DNA of 64,000 bases from Rosa chinensis (GCF_002994745.2 NC_037090.1:12087501-12151500), one strand, 5' to 3'. Shown: positions 47,904 through 59,400, counted from the stretch's first letter. The notes: generated from the sequence alone by a model not told the origin. Made by a program: numbers and translations.

Positions 47904-49352
47904 TGGAGTTGGAAGTGAAGATCTGGAGGAAAATGGTGCAAATTAAGCTAGGCTTGTTAATTACTGCAGTTCTATTCTTAATTCTGGTGTCATGCATTTG
48001 TTTATTGTATTTTGTATAATGTAAGATTGTATTTGGTACTTTTTTTCTCGTTATACTGAAAATCCTGTTGTCATTTTAATCTCGTATATATTGAAAGGTG
48101 CGAGTGTTTATGGGACCAATGCGTCCTTAAAATTAAGGTTTACATGGAAGGCGGAAATGTTTACGGCGAAGATCCTTGTGTTCAGAAATGAATAGTATCA
48201 CGTCCTAAATTTGCAATATAATATCACTCTGATTAGTACTGTTCATTAAGGAGGAAATATGCATAACACTCTTTTAGTACTATTTTGGTTGAACTACAAA
48301 TACTTTATCCTTAATGAGCGCCAGGAAATCTACTTGAAATCTAGTGATATATAGATTCAGGAATTTATCATCAAGGGACAATCGATTAGGAAACTAAACT
48401 ATCCCAGATTCCAATTCCCTGATGTCAAAATAAGTTTGCTCTGTCAAACACGTCGTGAGCAAGATCAAAGAGATATGATGCGTTCAAGCTTATACAAACA
48501 CAATTGATTGGATCATGTGTTCCCATGCATGCCACTTGCCCCGCTGTTTGGCTCTCCTAAGAAGACGATGAGAACAGTCTCTTTTGCAGATGCGCTGCAT
48601 GCCAATGCAGTGGGATGCAAGTTGTCTAGTTTGTCTCGGACCTAACTTCTATACCAAGCTTGTGGATGAGGAGAGCACCAATCTCATCACAAGATTCTTC
48701 TACTTGCCTTAACAGAATAAAGACTTTTGGCGTGATCTCTGGCGTCAGGATCGATCATTGATACTTAACTTTGTAGGTTAAGCAGAGCAATCACCGGGAA
48801 GTCGAGAAAGCACAGGGGTTTGCTAAGGCGGTCTTTAGCTTCTATGGGTGTTAAGGCGGTTCTTAACTTCTCTAGTTCAACCATAGTTGAGGTTGCTCCT
48901 GAGCAGCTTTGATTTCTAAATTGTTGTGTCTTGTTTTTTGCCCTAGAGCCTTCTTATTTTTACAGCTTAACTGTTCCTTGCGTCTGAAGGATTATTGAAT
49001 AGATTCCTAGTTTGTTTCTTATCATAGTCGTATAAGGGCTTGTTTTCCTTATCAACTTAGGCTTGGCGAAACTTTAATCCAATAATAATAAAAAGCTTAT
49101 TTAAGACCATATATCTGCCCAGTAAACTGAACACTCCTATGTCTCCAGCCAAAGATACTTTCGGGCTCAAACACCCGCCACTGCATGAAACTGTAACCAT
49201 AAATTAATGCAGAATTGCTCGTTGCACCTAGCTACATAATTGCTCGGGGACATCCCAACTATAGATCCTCACTAGATGATATACTTGAACTTACAATTAA
49301 GTTACAAGGCTCTTCTCGTATCAATTATTGACATTCCATTTTACTTGGTTTC
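47904..49352. other. Intergenic sequence with an inverted LTR-like remnant
   Basis: Upstream region of the receptor-kinase gene without a clear promoter. The only recognisable part is about 48540-48870 (separate entry). Confidence 0.5.
48540..48870 (-). repeat. Inverted, diverged relative of 44560-44905
   Basis: The minus strand carries GCAAAAGAGACTGTTCTCAT and GGAGAGCCAAACAGCGGGG, like GCAAAAGAGACAGTTTGCAC and GGAGCCAAACAGGGG at 44860-44905. The plus strand carries GTGGATGAGGAGAGCACCAA and GTTAAGCAGAGCAATCACCG, like the complement of 44620-44780. It is therefore the same repeat family in opposite orientation on the other side of the WAKL gene. No ORF. Confidence 0.65.
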
Positions 49353-49502
49353 AGATACCCTTTTTTCTTTTTAGGGTGTGTGTGTTTGGTGGGGTGGTAA
49401 GGCTTTGATCTCATATATAAGAGGTCAGGAGTTCGAGCCCCATCAAGGGTGGGAATGGGGTGGGTTTTTTTTTAAAAAAAAAAAGATACCCTTTTTCTTT
49501 TT
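49353..49502 (+). mobile_element. tRNA-derived SINE with 19-20-bp target duplication
   Basis: Body 49373-49483 (111 bp) has an A-box-like GGTGGTAAGGC and a B-box AGTTCGAGCCCC, the polymerase III promoter layout, and ends GGGTTTTTTTTT then A-rich. It is flanked by AGATACCCTTTTTTCTTTTT (49353-49372) and AGATACCCTTTTTCTTTTT (49484-49502). Confidence 0.8.
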
Positions 49503-50203
49503 GTTATAAAATTTGAGGGACATCATATGGCCTGCTCAAATGGAATGTGGAGTAATGCTTTAAACTTCGGAAGTTGGACAATTTGTCCCCCAATGTACAG
49601 GACCCAACCATTATTTTTGTGCGTTAGGTGAACACCATTTGTAAGGAGAGTGATGATGATCTGACATCTGTACTAGAAGACATAACTACGGAGGAGTTTT
49701 AACCTCTTAATCCCGTTGGATGACTGATGACTCAGAAGCACAAGAAATGCTATAATTTAGCTGGAAATTTTCAGATCCAAAGCAATTCGATTTTGTTTAG
49801 TCATCAGAAAATTTCGATGAAGAATAGTTTTGGGTCTTCCAAAAGATTTCCAATCTATTTCAAAAAACAAAAAAGATTATAAAAAAAAAGATTTCTTATC
49901 AAAAGATGTCGGATTCAAGTGTGATGGGTTACCCACATTTGCTTAGTGCACATTTTTTTTCTTTTTTATTTGACAAGGAAATGCGAACCCTTTCTAAACA
50001 AAATAAAATAGTATGTAGTTGAGATGTATTATTCAAATTGATAACTTACCTATCCAGTTCGTTCTTTAAATTGCTCTGTGTAAAGGGTTGTCGCTTCGGT
50101 CTTCACTAAAAGTTTTCCACTTGCCACTTGCTTGGACGTGGTTTGTGAAGTTCTATTTCAATACTACCATACTAGGGGCAAAAGTCAAGGGCTGAAGGCA
50201 ACT
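49503..50203. other. Intergenic AT-rich sequence
   Basis: No supported feature. Confidence 0.5.
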
Positions 50204-50640
50204 GGCAACCTATTCAAAGGGGAGTTTATTGCCGGCTTTGCTTACCATAAAGAAACTTCGATTCTGCTACACCTGTGGAACTTCTTGCAATTAAACACGG
50301 ACTGAAACAGGTGCAAGCCAGGGAAGTTTGGAATGCAATAGTTCAAAGTGATTGTCTATTGACAGTAAAGGCTATATGTGAGGATGGTAAAAAATTTAAC
50401 AACTCTAGGCAACTTAGTGGATGATATCAAAGCTTGTCTCCGGTCTATGAACTGCCTTCAGTTGGTATTCAACATGCTTCTCGCACCTCCAATACTTGCT
50501 CATAGGCTCATGAATAATGATTCTCAAACACTTCAGAGTGTGTTTGAGTGCCTTACATTATGATTGTAATCGTATGATTCAGTAATAAAGGTATTTCACT
50601 TCCTTCCAATTCAAAAAGAAAAAAAGGCAACCTATTCAAA
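50204..50640 (+). mobile_element. 5'-truncated LINE with 15-bp target duplication
   Basis: GGCAACCTATTCAAA is duplicated perfectly at 50204-50218 and 50626-50640. The body (50219-50625) encodes a frameshifted RNase H C-terminus (ATPVELLAIKHGLKQVQA, then IVQSDCLLTVKAI, then QHASRTSNTCSHRL in another frame). It ends with an AATAAAGG signal region and an A-rich tail. Dead on arrival. Confidence 0.88.
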
Positions 50641-50725
50641 TAAAACTCTATCCCTATTCCCTAGTAATCGGCTATTCCTCTATCTCTAGTTACACCCAGC
50701 CCACCATTCATGGGTTGCCACTTTT

Positions 50726-51688
50726 TAGGCTGGCAATTTGGGCCGATCGGGCCAAATCAGCTGAGTTTTGAACCTCACCATACCGAAATGGGCCGAATAT
50801 TTCGGCTTACCGAACCCAGTTGTACCAAATTAGGCTTTCGACTCGGCTACGGTATGAAGATGTGCATACCGTACTGACCGTATACACGTATACATACCAC
50901 AAAATACATAAAACTTAGTTAGAGGCGGGATTCAAACCCCTATCCTCTAACGCAACAGCTCAGCTCTCACCCACTAGAGCACGAGCTACTCTCATTATAT
51001 ATATTACAAAGTTTATATTTATTACTTCTTAAGTTATAGAATTATTAAAAAATTAAAAATTAAAAGAAGCTCTCATCATGTTCCATCAGTGATCAATCCA
51101 TCATATTCAAATGCTTCCTCCCCATCTTTCATCTTCCATCAATTTCTTCTCCCAGTTCATTCTTCCAGTTCTTTCATCTTCCTCTTCTTCTTATTTCTTC
51201 TTTTTCCTTCCTCTCCTACTTAATTTTCTCCATCATCAGCATCATCAAATTAGCATCATCAAATCATCAAATCGTTCTCATCTCCAAGGGAACTCCAACA
51301 TGAGATGATTCAAATTTGAATCTTCGATGGAGGACAGAGCCAACGATTGGTAGGCATAAGCTTCTCTAAGTTCTCTCTATCTCGTCAAACCCGATTAAAG
51401 CCCTAATTTATCACTTTCACCCAATTGCATCAAATATCTCCTGACCCATGACCTCCGAGTAGTCGAGCTCCGGCAACGAAACCTCCAACAAGAAGCCCAA
51501 TTGCATCACTGATTTCTGGCCACTAATCTGCCAAAACCGATCTATACCAACCAAAATCTCGGTAACCGAAAGTCGGTATACATACTATGTCGAATCGGAA
51601 ATGGTTCGAAAATTTGTATACCGACAGAAGTTGGTTAGGTAAACGGTTTGAGTGAAAATGTCTCTGTTTTGTACTGAATCCAGCCCTA
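50726..51688. mobile_element. hAT-like non-autonomous element
   Basis: Left end TAGGCTGGCAATTTGGGC and right end inverse TAGGGCTGGATTCAGTAC resemble hAT termini. Flanks GCCACTTT and GCCAATTG match 6 of 8 bases. Subterminal regions are rich in TACCGA/TCGGTA and CGGTATAC repeats. The interior has no transposase and carries a SINE-like insertion near 50900-51000. The 65-codon frame at 51111 is CT/Ser-Phe low complexity. Confidence 0.55.
50900..50998 (-). mobile_element. tRNA-related SINE or decayed tRNA-like sequence
   Basis: Minus strand reads AGTAGCTCGTGCTCTAGTGG, then GGGTGAGAGCTGAGC (A-box-like) and GATAGGGGTTTGAATCCCGCC (B box with its T-arm stem). No full cloverleaf was built, and no target duplication was found. 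SINE body is the most likely reading. Confidence 0.5.
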
Positions 51689-52776
51689 GCCAATTGTATT
51701 AATATTAAGCTAACAAGGCTTAATATGGTTAAATTTAAAAATAAAAAAAAAATAAAAAATAAAAATAAAAACCAAACTTATCTTGTACTAGGCACGTGCC
51801 TACGTTTCCCGCGGATGATATTGTGAGGTTAATGAAAAACGGGTCGACTGATGGTAAGTTTTTTTAGGGACATAGAATAGTGGTGATTTTGTTTTTTTTT
51901 TCAATTTTACACTTTTTTCTAATTATATTTTATTGGTTTTTATTCGATAATTATGTTACATAAGAGTATAATGGGCACTTTAAAATTTGGTGAATCTCTT
52001 TGATACCAAATATAGACTCCATTTTTATTCCAAAAAAAAATTAAAAAAAGATAGACTTTTTTTTTTTGTGTGTGCGCAACAAGATAGACTCCATTTATAG
52101 TAGTAGAGATCTAATAAAAAGTTATATGAAAACAAAATTATTTATTTTCTAAGGGCATAATGGTTCTACAACAACTTTTTGCTGAAACTGCATATTTTCA
52201 GTTTTTTTCTTATTTGATTTTTCATCATAAAAGAAAAATTACGATTTACTACATAATTTTTTAAAACGAAAATGGTCATGCGCATGTCACGTGCTAAGAG
52301 GCTACTCTTTTATTTTCTTTTATCATAAAAAATAGAAAAATTATTAAGAATAAAACGGCTGCACGCAATGTCATAGAAGCGTGTAGAACTAGTAGAAGAA
52401 GGAAAAGAAATGAAGATGGTTAGTTACAAACAACTGCCAACTTGAATTAACAGCTACTAATATGGCCCCTTCGGCCGTCACAAATTCACACACAACTTTA
52501 CCCAAGCATTACAAATTTACAATCAACATTTACATTTGACTTTTCCATACCTTCATTCACATTCACACTAACAAATTACAACAAACCAAGTTAAGGTTAA
52601 GCATATGGCCCCCTTTGGGTTTTCCATACCCTTAATGCTTCAAACTTATGACCCCAGAATAAAAATCTAAACAGTAAATACCATTATCACTTAACCCACC
52701 ACCATATTTGACCAGGTTGCACACCTTCAGCTTTCTTCAGGCATGCAAGTCACCAACCATGAGTTCATGATCGTCA
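51689..52776. other. AT-rich intergenic sequence and probable 3' UTR
   Basis: Homopolymer-rich; nothing coding. The last ~300 bp (from about 52480) are the likely 3' UTR/flank of the small gene to the right. Confidence 0.5.
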
Positions 52777-53058
52777 TCATATAGCAACTCGACGACGAAC
52801 TGGAGATTGAACACCAGAAGACATCATAACTTGAGCAGTAGCAGAAGAAGAAGGCGCAGAATTAATCCCACTATAATCTGACATGAAACGCTGAATATCC
52901 GAATTCTGGAACCGGCCCGAATCCCCGGGAAGCCGGATATAGGCAGCAGAAGGCGACTCGCTGAACCATGATGAGCTTAAAACACCACCTGCATCTTGTT
53001 TATTGTTGTTCTTGTATTCCAGTATTGCTCTATACACAAATGGAATCAAACCCTCCAT
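52777..53058 (-). CDS. Small plant protein of unknown function, 93 aa
   Basis: Single-exon frame on the minus strand. The start is taken at 53056-53058 (MEGLIPFVYRAILEYKNNN) instead of the in-frame ATG 10 codons upstream, because small angiosperm proteins of this type, as I remember them, begin MEGLIP and share the later block SPSAAYIRLPGDSGRFQNSD. The rest is Ser/Ala-rich with a basic end (SPVRRRVAI). No signal peptide, helix pair or catalytic motif is visible; it is soluble and probably disordered after residue 55. Function unknown. The frame is intact, with an upstream 5' leader and a downstream untranslated region free of repeats. Confidence 0.75.
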   Translation of the reverse strand: MEGLIPFVYRAILEYKNNNKQDAGGVLSSSWFSESPSAAYIRLPGDSGRFQNSDIQRFMSDYSGINSAPSSSATAQVMMSSGVQSPVRRRVAI

Positions 53059-53948
53059 CGTTGCAACTTTGGTTTCCGAGATCAACAAAAGAGGAGAAAA
53101 AGAAGTGCTTGTGATCGGGTTGAGGGACTCAACTTTAGGGTTTTAGTTTGTTCTGGAATAATGGAGGGTTGAGAAATGGCAAATGGGTTTTAAAAGGGTT
53201 AGAGATGGCCATGAATCGGTGACGTGGAGTGAATGAGGTTGGAGTCCAGCTCTTGAAGCCAAGCCACGCAAGACTTGAACGCAAACCCGCACGACGACTT
53301 TGAAAGCTCTATCCAAACCACACCACATTCTTTCATTTTACATCTTACCAAATCTCTCTATTATCCTCTATTTTACCAGAATTTGTTAATTATTTTATGT
53401 AGGGAAGGTTTGGTTTGGTTTGGTTTCAGTGGTTTTCTATGAGCTTTCTGAAGAAGATTAATTGGGTCTCATCAAACTAATGGCGCCATTGCCCACCAAT
53501 GTTTGTCAAGCTGTCTTGATCAACTATATTTTAATTGTGTTTGATCACATTTGATTTTCAAAGCAAGGTATTTGATCGATAAAGTGTACTTAACAATGAT
53601 TTTAGCAGGCGCCACGTCTAATTAAGAATGTGATACAAAGCCAGATGATAGTTGGTTGTCTACGATAAATAATATTATTTATACAGCATGATTATATCTA
53701 TATTTCTTCATCTAAGAAAAGGTTCAATGAAACCATCCCCTGGCATGGCTGCCTATAGTTTTATATGTTACCGCCTCCTTCAAAAACATGGGTTAGACCG
53801 AGTCGAATAAAACTGTATATGAGAACAAATGACATATCCTCGCATCTTCCTTCTGAACAGTTTTTGAGACTTTTAAATTCGATATTGGTGTCTAGTGTCC
53901 ACCAATAAATTCAGTAGGGGCAGGGACATTTGTAGAGCGGATATTATA
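53059..53948. other. Promoter side of the small gene, then AT-rich sequence
   Basis: 53059-53340 is the probable leader/promoter of the minus-strand gene. No TATA box was convincing. Nothing supported beyond. Confidence 0.45.
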
Positions 53949-55524
53949 AAACTAAATACTGTTTAGTATTTTGTGGTTTAGGTCGAACATCAATTCAGTT
54001 TCTCGATTTTCAATTTCATCAAAAATACCTATGCGTTATTAAATCTCATCCAATAGATCATTCCGTCAATTGAAGCCTTTAAGCTGCTGACATGGCGTTC
54101 CGACTCAGCACAAGTGGGTCCCACATGAAGAATAATTTCCAAAACGACCCTAACTCTATTCTAACCCATATCACAGCCCCAAATCCGCTGGTCAACCCTT
54201 GTCAGGCCCTTATCACCATCCCACTGGACTCCCTCCGCTCTCCTTTGCGAGCTCAGCATCCCTAATCTCCTCCACCATCCCATTTCTCGGGAGCGCCAAA
54301 GCCACCTCGGCGTAGAAGGGTCGCGGAAACCACCCACCACTCTTTCGTCTTCTTCTTCAGCCCAAACCCACACACAAATAAGGGAGAGAGTTGCTCTTAG
54401 TCTTCCACAATTCCAGACCCTCAAAGAGAAAGGGATGCCTTGAGGCTCCACCACATCCAGTTAACCAGTCTCACCAGTAGAAGCAGTAATTCTTCATGCC
54501 CTCGATCTTCTTCTTCTTTGTCTTCGTCGTCCTCTTCGTCTTCTCCAATGTTCTCCATCGTACTCTCCTTCGCCTTCCTCCTCTTCCTCCTCTCCCCTCA
54601 TTTCCTCCCTCCCAATAACCAAATCCCGATCCCTCGGCCGATAAAATCGACGACCAAGCCCTCTTTGCCCGCGCCGTCAGATCCAAATCCGCATTCACCC
54701 GCCTCTCCCTCGATTCCAAAACCAAGCCCAAAATCGCCTTCCTCTTCCTCACCAACTCCGACCTCCACTTCGGCCCCCTGGCAACGCGTTCCTCTCCACT
54801 CCTTCAGCTATGTCTACCGCTCCCTCTTCGCCTCCTCCACTTTCGACAAGTCCCGGCCAGCCACCGAGCCCTGGGCGGAGTTGACTCGGATGGGAGTCAA
54901 GGTCAAGTACGAGAGTTTTATTGAAATCCTCTGCAAATCGACCAGTTTCTGGAAGCGGTACCCCACCAGGGGAAGGTACGCCATGATGCCGAAGGTCCGT
55001 TTCGATCAGTTCCAGCTGTGGCCTCACAGTACAGGAACACCTACTACGGTGGGGTGGGCGTAGTTGTGAGGATACTGGTCTGAGGAAGGTCATCGGCTTT
55101 GGGTGAAGAGAAGATGCCATGGATGAGGTAGGTGAAACCGAAGAGCTAAAGGAAAGGGTGGGTCTTAAAATTGCTAGGTTTTGATGGGGTTTATGGGTAG
55201 TGATGATTTTAAAGGAAATCCAGATACATTATTACCTTAATCCAAAGAGAGGCAATTTCTCAACCCCCTGTAGCATGACGGCGCTGGATCTGGAGGTGGA
55301 ATAGAAGCAGGGGCAATTTTGGAAATTTGCTTGAGATGTGGGGCCCACATGATCTGACATGGCATGCCTCGTCAGCAGCTTAACTGCTTCAATCGACGGA
55401 ATGATAACGAAAGGATCTATTGGACGAGATTTGATAACGCATGGGTGTTTTTGATGAAATTGAAAGTCGATGGACTGAATTGATGTTCGACCCAAACCAT
55501 AGGGTATTAAACAGTATTTAGCCC
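53949..55524. mobile_element. Pack-MULE: Mutator-like element carrying a GT14 glycosyltransferase fragment
   Basis: The left arm (from ACTAAATACTGTTTAGTATT to GTGGGTCCCACATG near 54126) is the inverse of the right arm (GTGGGGCCCACATGATCTGA near 55340 to AAACAGTATTTAGCCC at 55524), about 170 bp each, with the GGGCTAAATACTG terminal family seen at 35486. There is no transposase. The interior is GC- and CT-rich, unlike its surroundings, and matches a plant gene (next entry). A minus-strand CCCAAACC...CACA-rich block (54161-54454) may come from a second captured source. Confidence 0.88.
54548..55015 (+). pseudogene. Captured core-2/I-branching (GT14-type) glycosyltransferase fragment, broken
   Basis: ATG at 54548 opens MFSIVLSFAFLLFLLSPHFL, the Golgi signal-anchor start of plant DUF266/GT14 proteins. 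A frameshift follows, and the family block ALFARAVRSKSAFTRLSL, then KPKIAFLFLTNSDLHFGP, is read in another phase. A deletion of roughly 80-100 residues joins this to VPLHSFSYVYRSLF, then VKVKYESFIEIL, WKRYPTRGRYAMMP and FDQFQ in the first phase. The C-terminal half of the catalytic domain is absent. The 207-codon frame around it mixes real and shifted sequence and should not be taken as a protein. Confidence 0.8.
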
Positions 55525-56170
55525 TATCTATAAAGTGTCCATATTTGGTTTGCTGAAAACACAGTTCAAGGTTAGAAATATAAAACTGTTTACCTTTTAT
55601 GATCAATCTATTTTTATCAACTATTCGTCCAAAAAAAAGTTAGCTATTTCAAATTAACTATAAATTGCCAACACACCATATGAATGGTGTGAGTTATGAG
55701 ATCAAAATCTTCCCTTGTCTCACTCCTATATCTAATTTAATAATTAAGGCCTAAATTATATGCTTGGATTATGTGGGTAATTTAATTGGGAGGGAGAGGC
55801 AAAATGGTAAATAAATACTGCATGTTACTATTCATAGACTCTAGAGCTTTAGTATAGACTAGAAACTGCCAACACACCATTTGAATGGTGTGAGTTATAG
55901 ATTAAGGCTGAAATTATGTGCATATATTTATAGTGGGTGATGGATCCTTAGAGGAGGGGAAAAACAGTAAAATAACACAAATATTACTATTCACTATTTG
56001 AAGGTTGAATGGCATAGTCGTAATAAAATAACAAAGAGGAATAAAATTGTAAATCAATATGGATGTTACTGTTCATAGGGAGCTAGAGCGTTAGTATAGG
56101 TAATAATTACCTAATTTGTATGGAATTTGAAATTTCGAATAGATATTTATAAAAGGGTAAATAGTATGCA
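55525..56170. repeat. Two diverged tandem copies of a ~190-240-bp AT-rich repeat
   Basis: AAACTGCCAACACACCATTTGAATGG (quoted in parts: ACTGCCAACACACCATTTGA at 55865) recurs from the diverged ATTGCCAACACACCATATGA at 55665. Each unit ends near a TTACTATTCATAG...CTAGAGC(T/G)TTAGTATAG block (55830-55860 and 56070-56100). Non-coding; class undecided. Confidence 0.65.
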
Positions 56171-56324
56171 AATAACTCAAATAATGTCGGTGAGTTGTGA
56201 CTTGTTGATAAATTATAATTCCAACATTATAAAAGTTATAAGTTTGATTTTCACTGACATATGTAAGGATAGAGTGGGCTAAGGATTATAAAAAAAAAAA
56301 AAAAAAGTGAATAACTCAAACAAT
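56171..56324 (+). mobile_element. Short SINE with target duplication
   Basis: Body 56186-56309 starts GTCGGTGAGTTGTGACTTG (A-box-like), has AAGTTTGATTTTCACTG (degenerate B box) and ends in about 16 As. It is flanked by AATAACTCAAATAAT (56171-56185) and AATAACTCAAACAAT (56310-56324), 14 of 15 identical. Confidence 0.7.
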
Positions 56325-58339
56325 CTTTTGAAAATGACTTAAGATGGATGACTCCGAGTGTTGGATCTCAAGCCCAAGTGATAACCTTCTCACTTTTTGG
56401 TGAAAGATGATGATCTCTCGGAGAAGTTACAGGACAAGAAGATGTAGATGACAGAAAATATGTATTGTACTACATCATCTACAAATCGACAAAATGCAGT
56501 AATATTTGATGGCCTACCCATCTCTGCTACCTGAATATGTACTCCATTAAAATTTGAACATCCATATGCCAAAAAATATTTATCTAACTAGATAACTGCA
56601 AATTTGCAACTTTTTGGCTATCATAGTCATTCTCAATCGCAAGTTAATTTCTACTCTATTGTTAGTATCAACCATCAGCTTAGTTATTAATTAGTTAATT
56701 AACCATTCCAACTAGTGCAATTATCATTACAATATTCAAATCCAATATTTATTTAATTTTATCTGAATTCAAATCGAAGTAAAACGTTTAGACCGGCCAT
56801 ACATCAAATCAATCTTATTAAGAATTCTCATTCTAATTAAAAATCGTCATTCGTCAACCATAGATATCTCTATTGGATGAATCATTGTACAGCTAGCTTC
56901 ATCACTCTAACTTCTTCATATATTTGTCTCTGTCGTAGATGAAGTCATTGCCTGCATCATCGACCAATCCCACGACTGCAAATCAATCTTCAATCTTCGT
57001 CGATCGTGTCGTTTTCTTTTCCCATTTGAATTTGTAGCTTCAAGGCAGTCATCGAAAGCACTCCAAACCCTAAGCTAAAGAAAAACTAAGCTTTAATGGA
57101 GCATTAATCTGGGGGCGACACCAAGCTTCTAACACTGTCAACGTTTCAATTGATGTGGTAATATTATCCCTTCTGAAATCAAATGCAATATAAGCTCCAC
57201 TTGGATAAGAAAACTGGTTCTGGCAACATCAGGGCTTAGGTTCATGTCAACGTCTTGGATTTCATCTCCAATCATAGTGGATTTTAAATTGACAATTATC
57301 AATAATTCCAAATATAGAATTAATTGTTCTAGAATCTCTGAATATTTATGGAACAAATATTGTATGGTTTGCATTTTTCATTTGTAAGAGGCGGGGAGAT
57401 CAGGCAACAGCCTGTGCGATCTTCTCTTGCAAGATTTATTGATCGATGATCATCAATATCCATAATCTCTTAACCTAGAGTAGTATAATAAAGAATGAAG
57501 TGACACCATTACTTTTATTTCTAAATGGGATAAATTACTCTCATGAGAATGATATGATGTGTCTAAATGGGATAAATTAATGTCTATATAGGAAGAAAAG
57601 AAGGGGCTACGCCAAATTATCTACTAGTGTGATGTGTGTCTGTTAGAATGTAGCCTTCACAGTGAAGCTACAAGTGATCGATGAGCCTGACGACTTTAGT
57701 TTGTGCTATAAAATATCACAATGGAGGATCAATGAACATTGGAAAAACAGAAAAGTTACAAAGAAGATCTTCTACTACAATCCAGACTTATACTATTAAA
57801 ATTGAAAGCATGAACTTATGTATTGAACTTTCATGAGTTATTCATTTTGAAAATATAATGACTCAAAATCTTGGACCATATCATTGGGCCTCAAGAGATT
57901 GTCAGCCTCTAATTGCTGTTGTATCATCTCAGGCCTTGTCCAACTTGAGCTTGGAGTGGCAGACATACTTTGCATTTGAGCGGTTTGTGTCACAGTCCGC
58001 TTATGAACTTCTGCTTGACAGACAGAAATGCTAGCCACCTTGTTTCCTCATATATAGGAGAGGGATTAGGTTAAAGTTTTGCACCGTGCAATGGACCGGG
58101 CCGATCTCGTGAACCACACATTGCTTCATTGAGCCTCGGCCGATCGAATGGTAGGCTGACTGACTCATCAGTTATGCTCGATTCAGTGTTTGGCCATTTC
58201 GATGTTGTGAGGATCATGGTAATGTTACAAGCATGCATGATTGTCCCGGCAGATTTAAAAGATCAGCAAAGTCGATCTCTTGGCTGGAAACATCTTTGAA
58301 GATTGACAATGATATGTATGTGCGTGTGTAAGCATGTTC
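56325..58339. other. Intergenic sequence with two weak minus-strand frames
   Basis: Frames at 57138-57374 and 57838-58038 have protein-like stretches (DVDMNLSPDVARTSFL; QQQLEADNLLRPNDMVQDF) but no recognised family. The second lacks an ATG (it opens at GTG with a stop just upstream) and no convincing splice signals join them. They may be remnants of one decayed gene. Confidence 0.3.
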
Positions 58340-59014
58340 TAGATAGGACTCTCTTACTTTACGATCGAATTTGAAGATTTTTACTATTTTACACTAATAA
58401 ATGACCAAATTCAATCATTTCTACTGTTGATATATATATGATCAAAAGAGGATCTCCTTAAACTTGAAAAGTGAGGATTTTAATTTTAATTTTTAGCATG
58501 TAGCTTAATAATTTACACCAGTCATTCTCTTGTTACATACACACACATAAATCCTACAAAAAATTAGTCAAAATCGGAAAATGTTTAACCATTTAATTAA
58601 CACAATGTTCGTTTTAGTTTTATCTAACGAACTACATTTGTTTACATAATTTTGAGTGACCAAATGATTATGGATTTGATTGATTTTTTGTAGACACAAA
58701 TCTTACATAGGAATCTAAAGGATCAACGGTTGAGATTATTGAATTAAATCATATGTTAGTGTAAAATAATAAAAATTCTCAAATTCTTAAAGTAAAGAGG
58801 TCCTCTCTATAGCGAGCCTATATAAGGGCTATATATATAGCCCTTCTTGGATGCCTTAACGATCATCAAATTGGCTGAAAATTTGTAGAGATGATCTATA
58901 CATTAGGATCTAAAAATTGAACGGTTAAGATGTGAAAATATGATCGGAGAGTGGGTAAAAATGGGAAATCCGTACATTTTGCTTAGGTGCGGATATCCGC
59001 ACCGAGCAAGGTTG

Positions 59015-59053
<39 letters not shown>

Positions 59054-59400
59054 TCTTTATGTTAAGAATTTGAGAATTTTTACTATTTTCCACTAGGATA
59101 TGACCAAACTCAATTATTCCAACCATTGATCTTTTAGATTTCTATGCAAGAATTGTGTCTGTAAAAAATTAACCATTCCATAATCATTTGGTCATTCAAA
59201 ATTGTGTAAACAAATGTAATTCGTTAGATAAAATTAAAATGAACATTGTGCTAATCAAATGGTTAAACATTTTCCGATTTAACTAATTTTTTTATATAAT
59301 TCATTATGTAACTAGATAATTAATGATTTATATTATTAAATTAAATACTAAAATTAAAAACATCCTCATATTTCAAATTTTAGGATGTCCTCTCTAAATC
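58340..59400. repeat. Long foldback: inverted repeat arms of ~350-470 bp
   Basis: The left arm (58340-58815) and right arm (59050-59400) are inverse copies, about 85-90% alike by eye over the best 250 bp: ATGTTTAACCATTTAATTAA / its inverse near 59258, GACCAAATGATTATGGAT / inverse near 59180, and AAAATTCTCAAATTCTTAA / inverse near 59060. The spacer contains a GGGCTATATATATAGCCC palindrome (about 58828-58845) and a (TA)n(GA)n tract at about 59015-59052. Could be two oppositely inserted copies or one foldback transposon. Confidence 0.8.

Noticed and set aside
50900..50998. A true tRNA gene on the minus strand
   Set aside because: B box and T-arm are good, but no full cloverleaf with acceptor stem and anticodon arm could be built; a SINE is more likely.
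57838..58038. 66-codon minus-strand frame with QQQLEADNLLRPNDMVQDF
   Set aside because: Opens at GTG right after a stop with no convincing acceptor, and the family could not be recognised; kept only as a note in the intergenic entry.
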